DNA of 58,505 bases from Flavobacteriaceae bacterium (GCA_024743095.1 JANSXF010000025.1:1-58505); one strand, 5' to 3'. Counted from the stretch's first letter, positions 24,276-34,060 are shown. Notes: generated by a model from the sequence alone, not told the origin. Program-made: numbers and translations.

Positions 24276-25526
24276 ATGCAAGCTGAGATAATCACCATTG
24301 GGGACGAGATTCTCATTGGACAGATTGTGGACACGAATTCAGTGTTTATTTCCAAAGAGCTGAACAAGATAGGGGTTTCCGTCTATCAAATAACTTCTAT
24401 TCAGGATGATAGGGAACATATACTGAAATCTTTGAAAGAGGCTGGTGAACGATCCTCGGTGGTAATCATCACGGGCGGTCTTGGACCGACCAAGGACGAT
24501 GTTACCAAACATACCCTTTGTGAATTTTTTGAGGATGAACTGGTTCGGGACGATTCGGTTCTCCATCATATTGAAGCGCTTTTCAAAAAATATATCACAA
24601 CTCCCATTTCAGATTTGAACAGGGAACAGGCCTTGGTGCCATCCAAGGCAACGGTGCTGCACAATGAGTTCGGAACCGCCCCTGGAATTTGGATGAAAAA
24701 GGGAAATACCGCTTTTGTTTCATTGCCAGGGGTGCCATACGAGATGAAGAATCTCATGATCAAATCTGTTCTGCCCAAAATCATGGAAGAGTACGATCGA
24801 CCACATATTGTCCATAAAACCATCCTGACTTACGGGATGGGGGAAAGTGCGATAGCCGAAAAGCTCGAGGACTGGGAGAACGGTCTGCCATCTTTTATCA
24901 AATTTGCCTATTTGCCGAACATTGGTAGTGTAAGGCTTCGCCTTTCGGCCAAAGGAGAGGATAAAGATGCATTGCTTGCAGGAATCGAAGAACAGGTAAA
25001 AAAACTCTATCCTATTATTGGGGATATTATTTACGGTGAAGAGGAGAAGGATGGTAGGGTCGAAAAACAGATAGGAACCCTGCTCGCCGATAAAAAAATG
25101 ACCGTGTCCACCGCAGAAAGTTTTACGGGCGGCAGCATTGCGGAACGGATCACCTCCGTTCCGGGTGCATCTAGCTATTTTAAGGGGAGTATGGTCTGCT
25201 ATGCGACCGAGACAAAGGTGAGCGTCCTGGGAGTTCCACAAGAACTTATTGATGAGCATTCCGTAGTAAGCGAAGAAGTGGCCATTGCCATGGCACATGG
25301 CGTAAAAAACAGGTTAGGGACCGATTTCTCCATAGCGACCACTGGCAACGCAGGGCCCACCAAAGGTGATTCCGGTGTCGAGGTTGGAACCGTTTACATT
25401 GGTATTGGTACTCCAAAAGGGGTTTATGCCCATAAATTTGTGATGGGAAAGCATCGGGACAGGGTCGTGAAAAAGTCTGTAAACAAGGCTTTTGAGCTCT
25501 TGTACAAAGAAATTTTAAATTTCTGA
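24276..25526 (+). CDS. cinA: CinA family protein (competence/damage-inducible, NMN amidohydrolase domain)
   Basis: A 416-residue two-domain protein. Residues 1-170 are the MoCF/COG1058 domain ([40 protein letters not shown]). Residues about 260-416 are the CinA C-terminal NMN deamidase domain ([39 protein letters not shown]). It salvages NMN and possibly ADP-ribose in the pyridine nucleotide cycle. It starts directly at the end of the Hpt gene. Downstream is the ribosomal protein operon. Confidence 0.95.
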   Translation: MQAEIITIGDEILIGQIVDTNSVFISKELNKIGVSVYQITSIQDDREHILKSLKEAGERSSVVIITGGLGPTKDDVTKHTLCEFFEDELVRDDSVLHHIEALFKKYITTPISDLNREQALVPSKATVLHNEFGTAPGIWMKKGNTAFVSLPGVPYEMKNLMIKSVLPKIMEEYDRPHIVHKTILTYGMGESAIAEKLEDWENGLPSFIKFAYLPNIGSVRLRLSAKGEDKDALLAGIEEQVKKLYPIIGDIIYGEEEKDGRVEKQIGTLLADKKMTVSTAESFTGGSIAERITSVPGASSYFKGSMVCYATETKVSVLGVPQELIDEHSVVSEEVAIAMAHGVKNRLGTDFSIATTGNAGPTKGDSGVEVGTVYIGIGTPKGVYAHKFVMGKHRDRVVKKSVNKAFELLYKEILNF

Positions 25527-25533
25527 AAAAGAA

Positions 25534-25566
25534 TTTTGTACGTCCCATTTAAATGGTATAAATTTG
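25534..25566 (+). promoter_or_regulatory. Promoter of the rpmB operon
   Basis: TTTTG (25534-25538) and TAAATTTG (25559-25566), 20 bases apart, fit the Bacteroidota TTTG / TAnnTTTG consensus. The leader to the rpmB ATG is about 30 bases. Confidence 0.65.
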
Positions 25567-25600
25567 CACCCTCAATAAAATCACTCAAATAGTTAGGGAG

Positions 25601-25828
25601 ATGTCTAAAGTTTGTGAAGTAACAGGAAAAAAGGTGATGTTTGGAAACAACGTTTCCTTTTCTATCAATAAGACAAAAAGGAGATTTGATTCAAATATCT
25701 CCAAGAAGAGATTTTATATTCCTGAGGAAGATCGTTGGGTAACCTTGAACGTTTCTGCCCGTGGGTTGAAGATCATCAACAAAAAAGGAATCTCTGCTGT
25801 CTTGAAGGAAATCAATTCCAAAAAGTAA
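25601..25828 (+). CDS. rpmB: 50S ribosomal protein L28
   Basis: A 75-residue basic protein beginning MSKVCEVTGKKVMFGNNVS, the standard L28 N-terminus, with RRFDSNISKKRFYIPEEDRWVTLNVSARGLKIINKKG following. It has a single Cys and no CxxC pairs, so it is a zinc-independent form. It heads the rpmB-rpmG-DUF4295 operon and has a good promoter just upstream. Confidence 0.97.
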   Translation: MSKVCEVTGKKVMFGNNVSFSINKTKRRFDSNISKKRFYIPEEDRWVTLNVSARGLKIINKKGISAVLKEINSKK

Positions 25829-25856
25829 GTTGTAAAAGCATTTTAAGTACAATACA

Positions 25857-26039
25857 ATGGCAAAGAAAGGAAATAGGGTTCAGGTAATTTTAGAGTGTAC
25901 AGAACACAAGGAATCTGGTATGCCAGGTACTTCTAGATACATTACCACAAAGAACAAGAAGAACACGCCAGATAGGATGGAAATCAAAAAATACAATCCT
26001 ATCCTTAAGCGTATGACCGTCCATAAAGAAATTAAGTAA
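25857..26039 (+). CDS. rpmG: 50S ribosomal protein L33
   Basis: A 60-residue basic protein ([21 protein letters not shown], then [19 protein letters not shown], with the family-typical [11 protein letters not shown] end). It has one Cys only, so it is the zinc-free form. It lies 28 bases after rpmB in the same operon. Confidence 0.97.
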   Translation: MAKKGNRVQVILECTEHKESGMPGTSRYITTKNKKNTPDRMEIKKYNPILKRMTVHKEIK

Positions 26040-26076
26040 TAGCTTTTTACAAAGTAGAAGGCAAAAAAAATAAGCC

Positions 26077-26229
26077 ATGGCAAAGAAAACAGTAGCAACA
26101 CTTCAGTCATCATCCAAGAGATTGACAAAAGCCATCAAAATGGTAAAATCCCCAAAAACAGGTGCTTACACTTTTGTAGAGTCTGTAATGGCACCTGAAA
26201 TGGTGAATGACTGGTTGAACAGCAAATAA
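26077..26229 (+). CDS. DUF4295 family small basic protein
   Basis: A 50-residue protein (MAKKTVATLQSSSKRLTKAI, then PKTGAYTFVESVMAPEMVNDWLNSK). It is the DUF4295 protein found in Bacteroidota directly behind rpmB and rpmG. Position, size and charge suggest a lineage-specific ribosome-associated protein, but the function is not established. It ends the operon before a strong terminator. Confidence 0.9.
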   Translation: MAKKTVATLQSSSKRLTKAIKMVKSPKTGAYTFVESVMAPEMVNDWLNSK

Positions 26230-26257
26230 GGAAAACTTCCTTGTTAACAATAGTAAG

Positions 26258-26280
26258 GCCGCTTTTTAGCGGCTTTTTTT
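26258..26280 (+). terminator. Intrinsic terminator of the rpmB operon
   Basis: GCCGCT (26258-26263) pairs with AGCGGC (26268-26273) around TTTT and is followed by seven T. Confidence 0.9.
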
Positions 26281-26368
26281 ATTCCCATAATTTTCTTTAA
26301 TGCTTCAACTTGGAGGCGCCAATCGATTTCAAAGGAATTTTCTGTTAACAAAACTCCCCTTACTTTCC

Positions 26369-26376
26369 TATCTTTG
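26369..26376 (+). promoter_or_regulatory. -7 box TATCTTTG for ftsY
   Basis: TATCTTTG matches TAnnTTTG and lies 21 bases before the ftsY ATG. A promoter is needed here because the terminator at 26258-26280 ends the previous operon. Confidence 0.5.
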
Positions 26377-26397
26377 ACCATTCTCAAAGAACACAGG

Positions 26398-27354
26398 ATG
26401 AGCTTATTCAAAAATATATTTTCAAAGGATAAAAAGGAGACCTTGGATAAAGGTCTTGAAAAATCCAAGACCAGTTTTTTCGGTAAATTGGGCAAGGCCG
26501 TAGCAGGTAAATCAAAGGTAGATGATGAGGTACTGGACAATCTGGAAGAGGTACTGGTAACTTCCGACGTTGGTGTAAATACCACCCTAAAAATAATAGA
26601 GCGTATCGAAGAGCGTGTGTCGCGTGACAAATACATGGGTACGGACGAACTCAATACCATTCTTCGTGAGGAAATTGCCGGGTTGCTCTCTGAAACCCAT
26701 AGCGGTGAAGAAACCGAAATAAGCATCCCAAAAGATAAAAAGCCATATGTGATCATGGTAGTGGGAGTGAACGGTGTTGGAAAAACAACCACCATTGGAA
26801 AATTGGCACATAAGTTCAAAGGAAAAGGAATGAAAGTGGTCTTAGGTGCGGCCGATACCTTCCGTGCCGCGGCAATTGACCAATTGGAAGTTTGGGCCAA
26901 ACGAGTGGATGTGCCCATCGTTAAACAAAAAATGGGAAGTGATCCCGCTTCCGTGGCGTTCGACACCCTAAATTCTGCAGTGGCCGAAAATGCCGATGTG
27001 GTTTTGGTGGATACCGCCGGACGTTTGCACAACAAGGTCAATTTAATGAACGAGCTTTCCAAAGTAAAGCGGGTGATGCAAAAAGTGGTGCCGGATGCTC
27101 CTCATGAGGTGCTTTTGGTGTTGGATGGGTCCACGGGACAGAATGCATTTGAACAAGCAAAGCAATTCACCAAAGCTACCGAAGTGACCAGCTTGGCCGT
27201 TACCAAATTGGACGGGACGGCCAAAGGCGGTGTTGTCATCGGGATTTCCGACCAATTCCAGATTCCTGTAAAATATATAGGGGTAGGTGAGGGCATAGAA
27301 GACCTTCAGGTGTTCAATAAATATGAATTTGTGGATTCTTTCTTCAAAATTTAA
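26398..27354 (+). CDS. ftsY: Signal recognition particle receptor FtsY
   Basis: A 318-residue SRP GTPase. The N domain covers about residues 20-95 and the G domain follows with GVNGVGKTTTIGKLA (G1), DTFRAAAIDQL (insertion box), VDTAGRL (G3), TKLDGTAKGG (G4) and GVGEGIEDL (G5). It lacks the long acidic A domain of the E. coli protein, as is usual in Bacteroidota. An in-frame ATG at 26374 is possible, but it lies inside the promoter region, so I used 26398. FtsY docks SRP-ribosome complexes at the inner membrane. Confidence 0.97.
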   Translation: MSLFKNIFSKDKKETLDKGLEKSKTSFFGKLGKAVAGKSKVDDEVLDNLEEVLVTSDVGVNTTLKIIERIEERVSRDKYMGTDELNTILREEIAGLLSETHSGEETEISIPKDKKPYVIMVVGVNGVGKTTTIGKLAHKFKGKGMKVVLGAADTFRAAAIDQLEVWAKRVDVPIVKQKMGSDPASVAFDTLNSAVAENADVVLVDTAGRLHNKVNLMNELSKVKRVMQKVVPDAPHEVLLVLDGSTGQNAFEQAKQFTKATEVTSLAVTKLDGTAKGGVVIGISDQFQIPVKYIGVGEGIEDLQVFNKYEFVDSFFKI

Positions 27355-27358
27355 ATTT

Positions 27359-29020
27359 ATGTTCAAATATCTTTTATGTGCTTTTTTGGTAATAGGTTTC
27401 ATTTCTTGCAAACAAAAAGAAGAGCAGGCCAAGGAAGAAGCTGTCCTTTGGACACCTTATAACGATTCCACCGAAGTTGCTGCCAGTGCCGACAATGAAA
27501 ATAGGCGGATGCGTTATAAATTCATCCAAAGCAAGGTGCTGGATAAAAATGAGGTGTTTTTGCCGCTTTATGATGAGACATCGCAATTTACAGAAGCGCA
27601 ATACCAAAAAATGAAACCGTTGGTGTTGGAACAGGATATTCCATCTATTCAAAACCAAATCGATGCAGGTACTTTCACGTACGAAGATTTGACCTTGTTC
27701 TATCTATACCGAATTTACAAGTACGAACTGCCCAACAGTACCACCCTGAATACCATTATTGCCTTGAACCCCAATGTTCTTGAAGAGGCGAGACAACTGG
27801 ATGAAAACAAAGAGATCCATCATTTGGTGTACGGCATGCCCATTTTGTTGAAGGATAACATTGGGACTGCCGAAATGAAAACTACGGCAGGGGCAATAGC
27901 CCTGAAAGAAAATCGGACCAACGATGCATTTATCGTAGAACGTTTAAAATCTAAAGGAGCCTTGATTTTAGGCAAGGTAAACCTGAGTGAGTGGGCCAAT
28001 TTTATCTGCGGGGTCTGTCCAAATGGCCAAAGTGCTGTGGGGGGACAAACCTTGAATCCCTACGGAAGAAGGATTTTTGATACGGGAGGCTCCAGTGCAG
28101 GTAGCGGCACGTCCACCGCCGCCAATTATGCTGTGGGCGCTGTTGGAACCGAAACATCAGGTTCTATACTTTCCCCGTCCGGCCAAAGTTCGGTGGTGGG
28201 ATTAAAACCGACCATAGGTTTGTTGAGCCGTACAGGAATCGTACCCATTTCCAGTACTTTGGACACGCCGGGCCCAATGACCAAAAATGTGACCGATAAT
28301 GCCATTCTGTTGGATGCCATGTTGGGCAGGGACGAGGCAGATTATAAGTCGGTAAAGGCAGAACCGGGTATTCTGTCCGCTTGGATGAACCCAGAGCCGC
28401 TTCAAGAAATCCGCCTTGGTGTGATGAAGGATTTAATGGAACGTGACCCCATATATGCTTCCAATATTGATGCTTTACGGGAAGCCGGTGCACAAATAGT
28501 TGAATTTGAATCAGAAGATGTTCGGTTGGAAGGTTTTACCACTTTGTTGAATTTGGATATGAAACATGATTTGCCCGCTTATCTAAAGTCTCAAGTAAGG
28601 GATAAAGATGCTGTTAAAGTGGAATCGGTAGGAGATGTTGTCACCTTCAACAAACAGGATTCCTTGGTAAGAATACCCTATGGACAAGAGCGTTTTGATG
28701 GCATTTTGGCCGATTCAACTACTGATGAACAATTTGAAAAAATAAAGACAAACTTAAAGGAATCAGGTAGGACCTTTTTCAATATCATGGAAGAGGAAGA
28801 CCTCGATGCGGTGTTGAGCGTCAACAATTACCATGCAGGCTACGCAGCAGTGGCAGAATACCCTGCCCTGACCGTTCCGATGGGGTATAAACCTGATGGA
28901 GAGCCCGAAAACCTTACTTTTATAGGAAAACCATTTTCGGAAGCACATTTATTGCGTATTGGAAAAGCATTTGAAGAACTGACCAAAGCAAGGGAAATCC
29001 CGGAAGGTTATCAGAATTAA
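27359..29020 (+). CDS. Amidase-signature lipoprotein
   Basis: A 553-residue protein starting with a lipoprotein signal (MFKYLLCAFLVIGFISC, lipid on Cys17), so it is exported and membrane anchored. The amidase-signature catalytic set is present: Lys165 in PILLKDNIGT, the cis-Ser at 245/246 in DTGGSSAGSG and the nucleophile Ser269 in TETSGSI. It hydrolyses C-N bonds of an unknown amide in the periplasm. It begins four bases after the ftsY stop; the ORF is open further upstream, but the lipobox fixes this start. It converges with the serine hydrolase gene with overlapping stops. Confidence 0.93.
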   Translation: MFKYLLCAFLVIGFISCKQKEEQAKEEAVLWTPYNDSTEVAASADNENRRMRYKFIQSKVLDKNEVFLPLYDETSQFTEAQYQKMKPLVLEQDIPSIQNQIDAGTFTYEDLTLFYLYRIYKYELPNSTTLNTIIALNPNVLEEARQLDENKEIHHLVYGMPILLKDNIGTAEMKTTAGAIALKENRTNDAFIVERLKSKGALILGKVNLSEWANFICGVCPNGQSAVGGQTLNPYGRRIFDTGGSSAGSGTSTAANYAVGAVGTETSGSILSPSGQSSVVGLKPTIGLLSRTGIVPISSTLDTPGPMTKNVTDNAILLDAMLGRDEADYKSVKAEPGILSAWMNPEPLQEIRLGVMKDLMERDPIYASNIDALREAGAQIVEFESEDVRLEGFTTLLNLDMKHDLPAYLKSQVRDKDAVKVESVGDVVTFNKQDSLVRIPYGQERFDGILADSTTDEQFEKIKTNLKESGRTFFNIMEEEDLDAVLSVNNYHAGYAAVAEYPALTVPMGYKPDGEPENLTFIGKPFSEAHLLRIGKAFEELTKAREIPEGYQN

Positions 29021-30111
29021 TCCATGTAAGCATTCAGCTTTTCCCAAAGCTGATTGTCAAAACTCGAAGGTCCCAATTGACCTTCGCCGGCATCATCGCC
29101 CAACCGCACGATCACGAGGTTTTTACTGGGGATCAAATACAGTTTTTGGTCAAATGCACCTAGTCCCGCAATCAATTCACTCGGGGCTTCCGGTATTAAT
29201 TCCCCGCTGACCAAAGCCTCAAAGCCTGGGGCTTTGTAACTGCTCTTGCCGTTCAGCCACCATAGATATCCGTACGATGGGTTCACATATTGGGAAGTAT
29301 TGGTCATTTCTGTAAAATAGGTCTTATCGGTCAATATTTCCCCACCGTTCCAATCACCTTGATTCAAGCAAAGCAGCCCAAATCGGGCCATGCTTCTAGT
29401 GTTGCTAAAGAAAAGATTATTGTAGCCAAGTTTGACCCAATTGCCCTGCATTCCGATTCTATCCCGTATTTTTTGATAAGAATACTGTCTAAAATCTATT
29501 CCAGTGGCATTTGTGATTACTTGGTCCAATATGGTGTAGGCTGCATTGTGATAATACCAATAGGTGCCCGGTTCATTTTTGTAGAGCAAACATTCCTTAT
29601 CGTAACAAAAAGGGTCATCCACCGTATAATCCAATCCAGTGGTCATTGTTAAGTGGTGGCGAACCGTAATATTGTTTTCCTGTTCCGCGGTGAGCATCGA
29701 CCAACCTTCGCCCAAATATTCTTGTGAAGATTTCTCAATGGAAAGGAAACCTTCAGCTTGGGCTATACCAACTGTCATTGCCGTTAATGCTTTACCGGCC
29801 GAGTTCCAAGAATGATGGTCATCTGCGGTAAAATCACCAAAATACCATTCCACCACAATCTTTCCATCCTTCAGAATAATGAACCCATCGGTGCCTTTTT
29901 CATCTAAAAACTCTCGTAAATCGTCTTCAGCATCGGTATTCCAAGATAATTCTGATGGAGAAATGGTCTTCCATTCATTGCTTCCTATGGTTGGGAAATA
30001 CAATTCACTTTCTTCGGGTGTGGGGCTCGGCTCAGGGTCATTCCCTCCCTCACCCGACGAACAAGCTGTAATCAGTATTGAACCGATAATCAACAAAAAA
30101 AGATGCTTCAT
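29017..30111 (-). CDS. Serine hydrolase lipoprotein (class C beta-lactamase fold)
   Basis: A 364-residue lipoprotein (MKHLFLLIIGSILITAC, lipid on Cys17) with a Pro/Glu-rich spacer. The fold of class C beta-lactamases, EstB-type esterases and D-Ala-D-Ala peptidases is marked by Ser104-x-x-Lys107 (HSWNSAGKAL) and the YHN tyrosine motif in YYHNAAYT, with LWWLNGKSS later. True beta-lactamase activity is unlikely; an esterase or peptidase is more probable. It is a single gene between amidase and rimO. Confidence 0.9.
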   Translation of the reverse strand: MKHLFLLIIGSILITACSSGEGGNDPEPSPTPEESELYFPTIGSNEWKTISPSELSWNTDAEDDLREFLDEKGTDGFIILKDGKIVVEWYFGDFTADDHHSWNSAGKALTAMTVGIAQAEGFLSIEKSSQEYLGEGWSMLTAEQENNITVRHHLTMTTGLDYTVDDPFCYDKECLLYKNEPGTYWYYHNAAYTILDQVITNATGIDFRQYSYQKIRDRIGMQGNWVKLGYNNLFFSNTRSMARFGLLCLNQGDWNGGEILTDKTYFTEMTNTSQYVNPSYGYLWWLNGKSSYKAPGFEALVSGELIPEAPSELIAGLGAFDQKLYLIPSKNLVIVRLGDDAGEGQLGPSSFDNQLWEKLNAYMD

Positions 30112-30211
30112 GCCATTGGAGTTTAGACCTTTGACTTAAATGGGGGGCAATAGTTTAACGAAGAAATGCTAAAAATATGCAAGCAATTCGATGTAATGCC
30201 CTGTGTTATTG

Positions 30212-30219
30212 TATTTTTG
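30212..30219 (+). promoter_or_regulatory. -7 box TATTTTTG for rimO
   Basis: TATTTTTG matches TAnnTTTG and lies 20 bases before the rimO ATG at 30239. Confidence 0.5.
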
Positions 30220-30238
30220 CACTCCATTTAAAGGAACT

Positions 30239-31540
30239 ATGCGCACAAAATCGCTCAAGAAGAACAAGATTAATGTGGTAACCCTAGGTTGCAGCAAGAA
30301 CGTCTACGACTCGGAAGTATTGATGGGGCAGCTGCGAGCCAACAATAAAGAGGTGGCCCATGAAGAGGAAGGCAATGTGGTAGTTATCAACACCTGCGGA
30401 TTTATTGCCAATGCAAAGGAAGAAAGCGTCAATACCATTTTGGAGTATGTTCAAAAGAAAGAGTCCGGAGATGTGGACAAGGTTTTTGTCACGGGATGTT
30501 TGAGCGAACGCTACAAACCGGATTTGGAGAAGGAAATTCCCAATGTGGACGAATATTTTGGCACAAGTGATCTTCCTAATCTGTTGAAGGCCCTGGGAGC
30601 CGATTACAAGCACGAGTTGATTGGCGAGCGTTTGACGACCACACCAAAAAACTATGCATACCTTAAAATTGCCGAAGGATGTGATCGTCCCTGTTCTTTT
30701 TGTGCTATCCCTTTGATGCGTGGAAAGCACCGAAGTACACCCATTGAGGATTTGGTCTCCGAGGCGGAAAAATTGGCGGCCAAGGGAGTAAAGGAGCTCA
30801 TCTTGATAGCGCAGGACCTTACCTATTATGGTTTGGACCTCTACAAAAAAAGAAATTTGGCTGAATTGCTAAAGGCTTTGGTGAAGGTAGAGGGTATTGA
30901 ATGGATTCGTTTGCACTATGCATTTCCAACAGGATTTCCAATGGATGTTTTGGAGGTGATGCGCAATGAGCCAAAGATTTGTAATTACATCGATATCCCC
31001 CTTCAGCATATTTCCGACTCCATACTTAAAAGTATGCGGCGCGGTACCACGCAGGCCAAAACCACTAAATTATTGCATAATTTTAGGGAGGAGGTCCCCG
31101 AAATGGCCATTAGAACTACCTTGATTGTGGGTTATCCCGGAGAATCCGAAGCAGATTTTGAGACTTTGAAACAATGGGTGCAAGAAATGCGTTTTGAGCG
31201 TTTGGGCTGTTTCACCTACAGTCACGAAGAGAACACCCACGCCTATAATTTGGAAGATGATGTTCCCGAAGAGGTAAAACAAGAACGCGCGAATATTATC
31301 ATGGAAATCCAGTCACAGATTTCTTGGGAACTGAACCAGGAAAAAATCGGCCAGACTTTTCGTTGCATCATCGACAGAAAAGAAGGGAGCCATTTTGTGG
31401 GCCGTACCGAGTTTGATTCGCCCGATGTGGACAACGAAGTACTTATTGATGCCGCAAAACACTATGTGAAAACCGGTGACTTTGTACATATCAAAATTAC
31501 GGATGCCTCCGATTACGATTTGTTCGGGGAGCCTGTCTAA
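30239..31540 (+). CDS. rimO: Ribosomal protein S12 methylthiotransferase RimO
   Basis: A 433-residue radical-SAM enzyme. The N-terminal UPF0004 domain binds one Fe-S cluster through Cys18, Cys53 and Cys87. The radical-SAM cluster is CxxxCxxC at Cys148, Cys152 and Cys155 (EGCDRPCSFC). A TRAM domain ends the protein (IDRKEGSHFVGRTEFDSPDVDN). It adds a methylthio group to the conserved Asp of S12. I chose the ATG at 30239, after the -7 box, over the in-frame 30203. Confidence 0.97.
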   Translation: MRTKSLKKNKINVVTLGCSKNVYDSEVLMGQLRANNKEVAHEEEGNVVVINTCGFIANAKEESVNTILEYVQKKESGDVDKVFVTGCLSERYKPDLEKEIPNVDEYFGTSDLPNLLKALGADYKHELIGERLTTTPKNYAYLKIAEGCDRPCSFCAIPLMRGKHRSTPIEDLVSEAEKLAAKGVKELILIAQDLTYYGLDLYKKRNLAELLKALVKVEGIEWIRLHYAFPTGFPMDVLEVMRNEPKICNYIDIPLQHISDSILKSMRRGTTQAKTTKLLHNFREEVPEMAIRTTLIVGYPGESEADFETLKQWVQEMRFERLGCFTYSHEENTHAYNLEDDVPEEVKQERANIIMEIQSQISWELNQEKIGQTFRCIIDRKEGSHFVGRTEFDSPDVDNEVLIDAAKHYVKTGDFVHIKITDASDYDLFGEPV

Positions 31541-31871
31541 GACTTTGACTTAGCTCAACTACGCTTTCATAGTTTTTTGGAAATACTTTTGACATTTGGC
31601 AAATGTTTATGTTTTGCCGGATGCTGGCTTTTCCAATTCAAAATTCATTTTCTGCCACCTTAAGTAGATGGGGCCAAAAGTGTTCTTAGGCACTTTAAGG
31701 CTATTTTATGGCTTTTGTTCAAATCTTCAAAAACTGATAATGGTCATGGTAATTGAACATGGGGATAGGTATTTTTAATACATAAAAAATAGCATTTATG
31801 TAATGCCTGAATTCTTGTTTTCAATCACAAAAATGACATGCAATGATTGTCGATAATCAACTATAATACTT
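31541..31871. other. 331-base gap without a recognised gene
   Basis: AT-rich DNA between rimO and the DoxX gene. CATTTGGCAAATG (near 31595) is a 13-base palindrome. I see no ORF, terminator or promoter that I would stand behind. Confidence 0.6.
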
Positions 31872-32351
31872 ATGAACCGGAATCAAAATAAACTAAAGGC
31901 AAGTGTTACCCTGCTACGGATATTTATAGGGTGGCACTTTTTATTTGAAGGTGTGGTGAAGATGTACAATCCCGAGTGGACGTCTTTCGGGTATTTGGCT
32001 ACCGCACAGGGACCGTTTAAATGGTTTTTTACCATGCTGATCGGGGATGCGACCATAGGTTGGGTGGATACGCTGAACATTATTGCCCTTATGGTGGTCG
32101 GGGTCACTTTTACCCTCGGTGTTTTTGAGCGTATCGGCGCCATTGTGGGCATTGGTCTTCTGGCACTGTATTTTTTCGCCCATCCACCGTTCCCGGGACT
32201 TACACAAATCAACGTGGAGGGGAGCTACTGGATCATCAATAAAAACGTGATCGAGCTTGTCGCCTGTATCGTTATCTATCAACTGCCCACGGGCGCTTAC
32301 TTTGGCTTGGATCACCTAAGAAAGAACAAACTTAAAACTCAGGAACAATGA
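31872..32351 (+). CDS. DoxX family membrane protein paired with a Gfo/Idh oxidoreductase
   Basis: A 159-residue protein with four helices and the DoxX pattern (LLRIFIGWHFLFEGVVKMYNPEWTS near the N-terminus). Its stop overlaps the start of the Gfo/Idh gene (ATGA), so the two are translated together. A DoxX protein before an exported Gfo/Idh protein is an arrangement also seen in other Bacteroidota; the membrane protein may feed redox equivalents to, or anchor, the oxidoreductase. That is inference. Confidence 0.87.
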   Translation: MNRNQNKLKASVTLLRIFIGWHFLFEGVVKMYNPEWTSFGYLATAQGPFKWFFTMLIGDATIGWVDTLNIIALMVVGVTFTLGVFERIGAIVGIGLLALYFFAHPPFPGLTQINVEGSYWIINKNVIELVACIVIYQLPTGAYFGLDHLRKNKLKTQEQ

Positions 32352-33964
32352 AATGGACTAGAAGAGACCTTTTAATAGGATTGGGAGGGCTGCCCATACT
32401 GGGAGCCGTATGGTGGGCCGGGGCGGCGACCTCTGTTGGTTCACGTAAAAAGCGTTCAGAAATATTGGAACAGCTCAACATAAGACCATCATTGCCACCT
32501 GCGGTTCCCGGAATAGGAGGGGATCCTGTGAAAATAGGGGTAATCGGTTTTGGTATCAGGGGCGAACAGCTGACAAGGGCCTTGGGTTTTGCAACAGATC
32601 AGTGGAAAGAAGAGATGCGCTTGGCCGCTGAAGAAGATCCCAATAATAAGAGATTGGAAGATTTTGAGGCTCAAGAACCGCTCAATGTTAAATTAGTGGG
32701 TATTTGTGATGTGTTCGATGTACGCGCAGAGCAATTTATCAATTCCTTTTCTACTGATGCCAATAAGATCAAGAGATACCTGACATACAAAGATATGATT
32801 CGAAGCGGGGATGTAGATGCCGTGGTAATTGCAACACCGGACCACTGGCATGCCCCCATGTCCATAGAGGCGCTGAACAATAATGTACACGTGTATGTTG
32901 AAAAACCCATGACGCACACCGTTGGAGAAACCTATGTGCTACGGGAGGCGGCTGAAAAATCCGATGCTGTATTTGCCGTGGGCCATCAACATAGGCAGAC
33001 CCTGAGCTTTGGTACGGCCCGCGATATTGTGGAAAAAGGCACCCTCGGTCATGTGTCCTTGATTCAAACCAACACCAACAGGAATGATGATAATGGAGCT
33101 TGGAACTACGATATACACGAAAAAGCAAGTCCCGAGACCATAGATTGGGAGCAATTTTTGGGAACTGCCCCAAAAGTGCCGTTCAATAAAAATCATTTCT
33201 TTAGGTGGCGTAAATGGTGGGCCTACGGATCTGGATTATCTGGAGACTTGCTGACCCACGACTACGACCGTCTGAATTGTGTGCTGAACATGGGTATCCC
33301 AGCTGCGGTCAGTGCATCGGGTGGCATTTATACCCATAACGATGGGCGAAATGTGCCCGATGTGATTCAGGTGAACATGGAGTTTCCCGATTTCACTACG
33401 GGGAGCAGTCAATCCAAAGGCAAGGAAAAAGGGATGACGTTCTGCTATAGTGCCACCTTGGGCAACGGGTTCAACCGTCCGACCATTTTAATGGGGCATG
33501 ATGCTACCATGGAACTGGGCAATAAGTTAACAGTTTGGCCAGATGGTGCATCTACCCGTTATGCGGATATGCTGGAATCTGAAAAAATGCGACCCAATGT
33601 GCCCATTTATCAATACGACCCGGCAGCTACGGCAACGGATGCGGTTTCTTCTGCAACATCGCAATATTTTGCCGACAAAGGCTTAATGTGGACCTATATT
33701 GATGGGGTTCGGGTAGATTCCACCTTCTTGCACATGCGCGAATGGTTGAGCGTCATAAAAAATGGCGGAAAGGTCAGCTGCGGTATCAACGAAGGTTTTG
33801 ATGAGGCCATTTCTGCCCACATGGCAGGTTTGTCCTGGAAACTGGGAAGAAAAATAGAATGGGATGCTGCAAGTCAAATGTTGAAACAGATTGAAGGTGT
33901 CGACTTTGATCAAGTGCTCTTGGCCAACGAAAATTGGAACATACAACCAGAAATGGTTGGATGA
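32348..33964 (+). CDS. Gfo/Idh/MocA family oxidoreductase with twin-arginine signal
   Basis: A 538-residue protein. It starts with a Tat-like signal (KWTRRDLLIGLGGLP, Arg5-Arg6, then a hydrophobic stretch), so it is likely exported folded with its nucleotide cofactor. The Rossmann motif is KIGVIGFGIRGEQL (about residues 62-75), and the catalytic Glu-Lys-Pro motif is VYVEKPMTHTV. The middle carries HDYDRLNCVLNMG. The substrate is probably a sugar or cyclitol in the periplasm. It follows the DoxX gene with a 4-base overlap, and a bipartite hairpin lies past its stop. Confidence 0.92.
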   Translation: MKWTRRDLLIGLGGLPILGAVWWAGAATSVGSRKKRSEILEQLNIRPSLPPAVPGIGGDPVKIGVIGFGIRGEQLTRALGFATDQWKEEMRLAAEEDPNNKRLEDFEAQEPLNVKLVGICDVFDVRAEQFINSFSTDANKIKRYLTYKDMIRSGDVDAVVIATPDHWHAPMSIEALNNNVHVYVEKPMTHTVGETYVLREAAEKSDAVFAVGHQHRQTLSFGTARDIVEKGTLGHVSLIQTNTNRNDDNGAWNYDIHEKASPETIDWEQFLGTAPKVPFNKNHFFRWRKWWAYGSGLSGDLLTHDYDRLNCVLNMGIPAAVSASGGIYTHNDGRNVPDVIQVNMEFPDFTTGSSQSKGKEKGMTFCYSATLGNGFNRPTILMGHDATMELGNKLTVWPDGASTRYADMLESEKMRPNVPIYQYDPAATATDAVSSATSQYFADKGLMWTYIDGVRVDSTFLHMREWLSVIKNGGKVSCGINEGFDEAISAHMAGLSWKLGRKIEWDAASQMLKQIEGVDFDQVLLANENWNIQPEMVG

Positions 33965-33998
33965 GGTTTCTTGATTTTTATGGATTCTGGTCCGGAAG

Positions 33999-34060
33999 GT
34001 GGGATGTTGCTGAAACGGAATTTTGTTTCAAGAGGTAATGTCCCACTTTTTCTACTTTTT
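33999..34060 (+). terminator. Bipartite hairpin terminator
   Basis: GTGGGA (33999-34004) pairs with TCCCAC (34041-34046), enclosing an inner GAAAC/GTTTC stem, and is followed by TTTTTCTACTTTTT. Confidence 0.5.

Noticed and set aside
24720..25298. 192-codon open frame antisense to cinA
   Set aside because: cinA has all its motifs in the sense frame; the antisense product has no domain and no start context.
26244..27062. 272-codon open frame antisense to ftsY
   Set aside because: It lies wholly inside ftsY, is rich in Ser/Thr/Ala low-complexity runs and matches no family; a shadow of a real gene.
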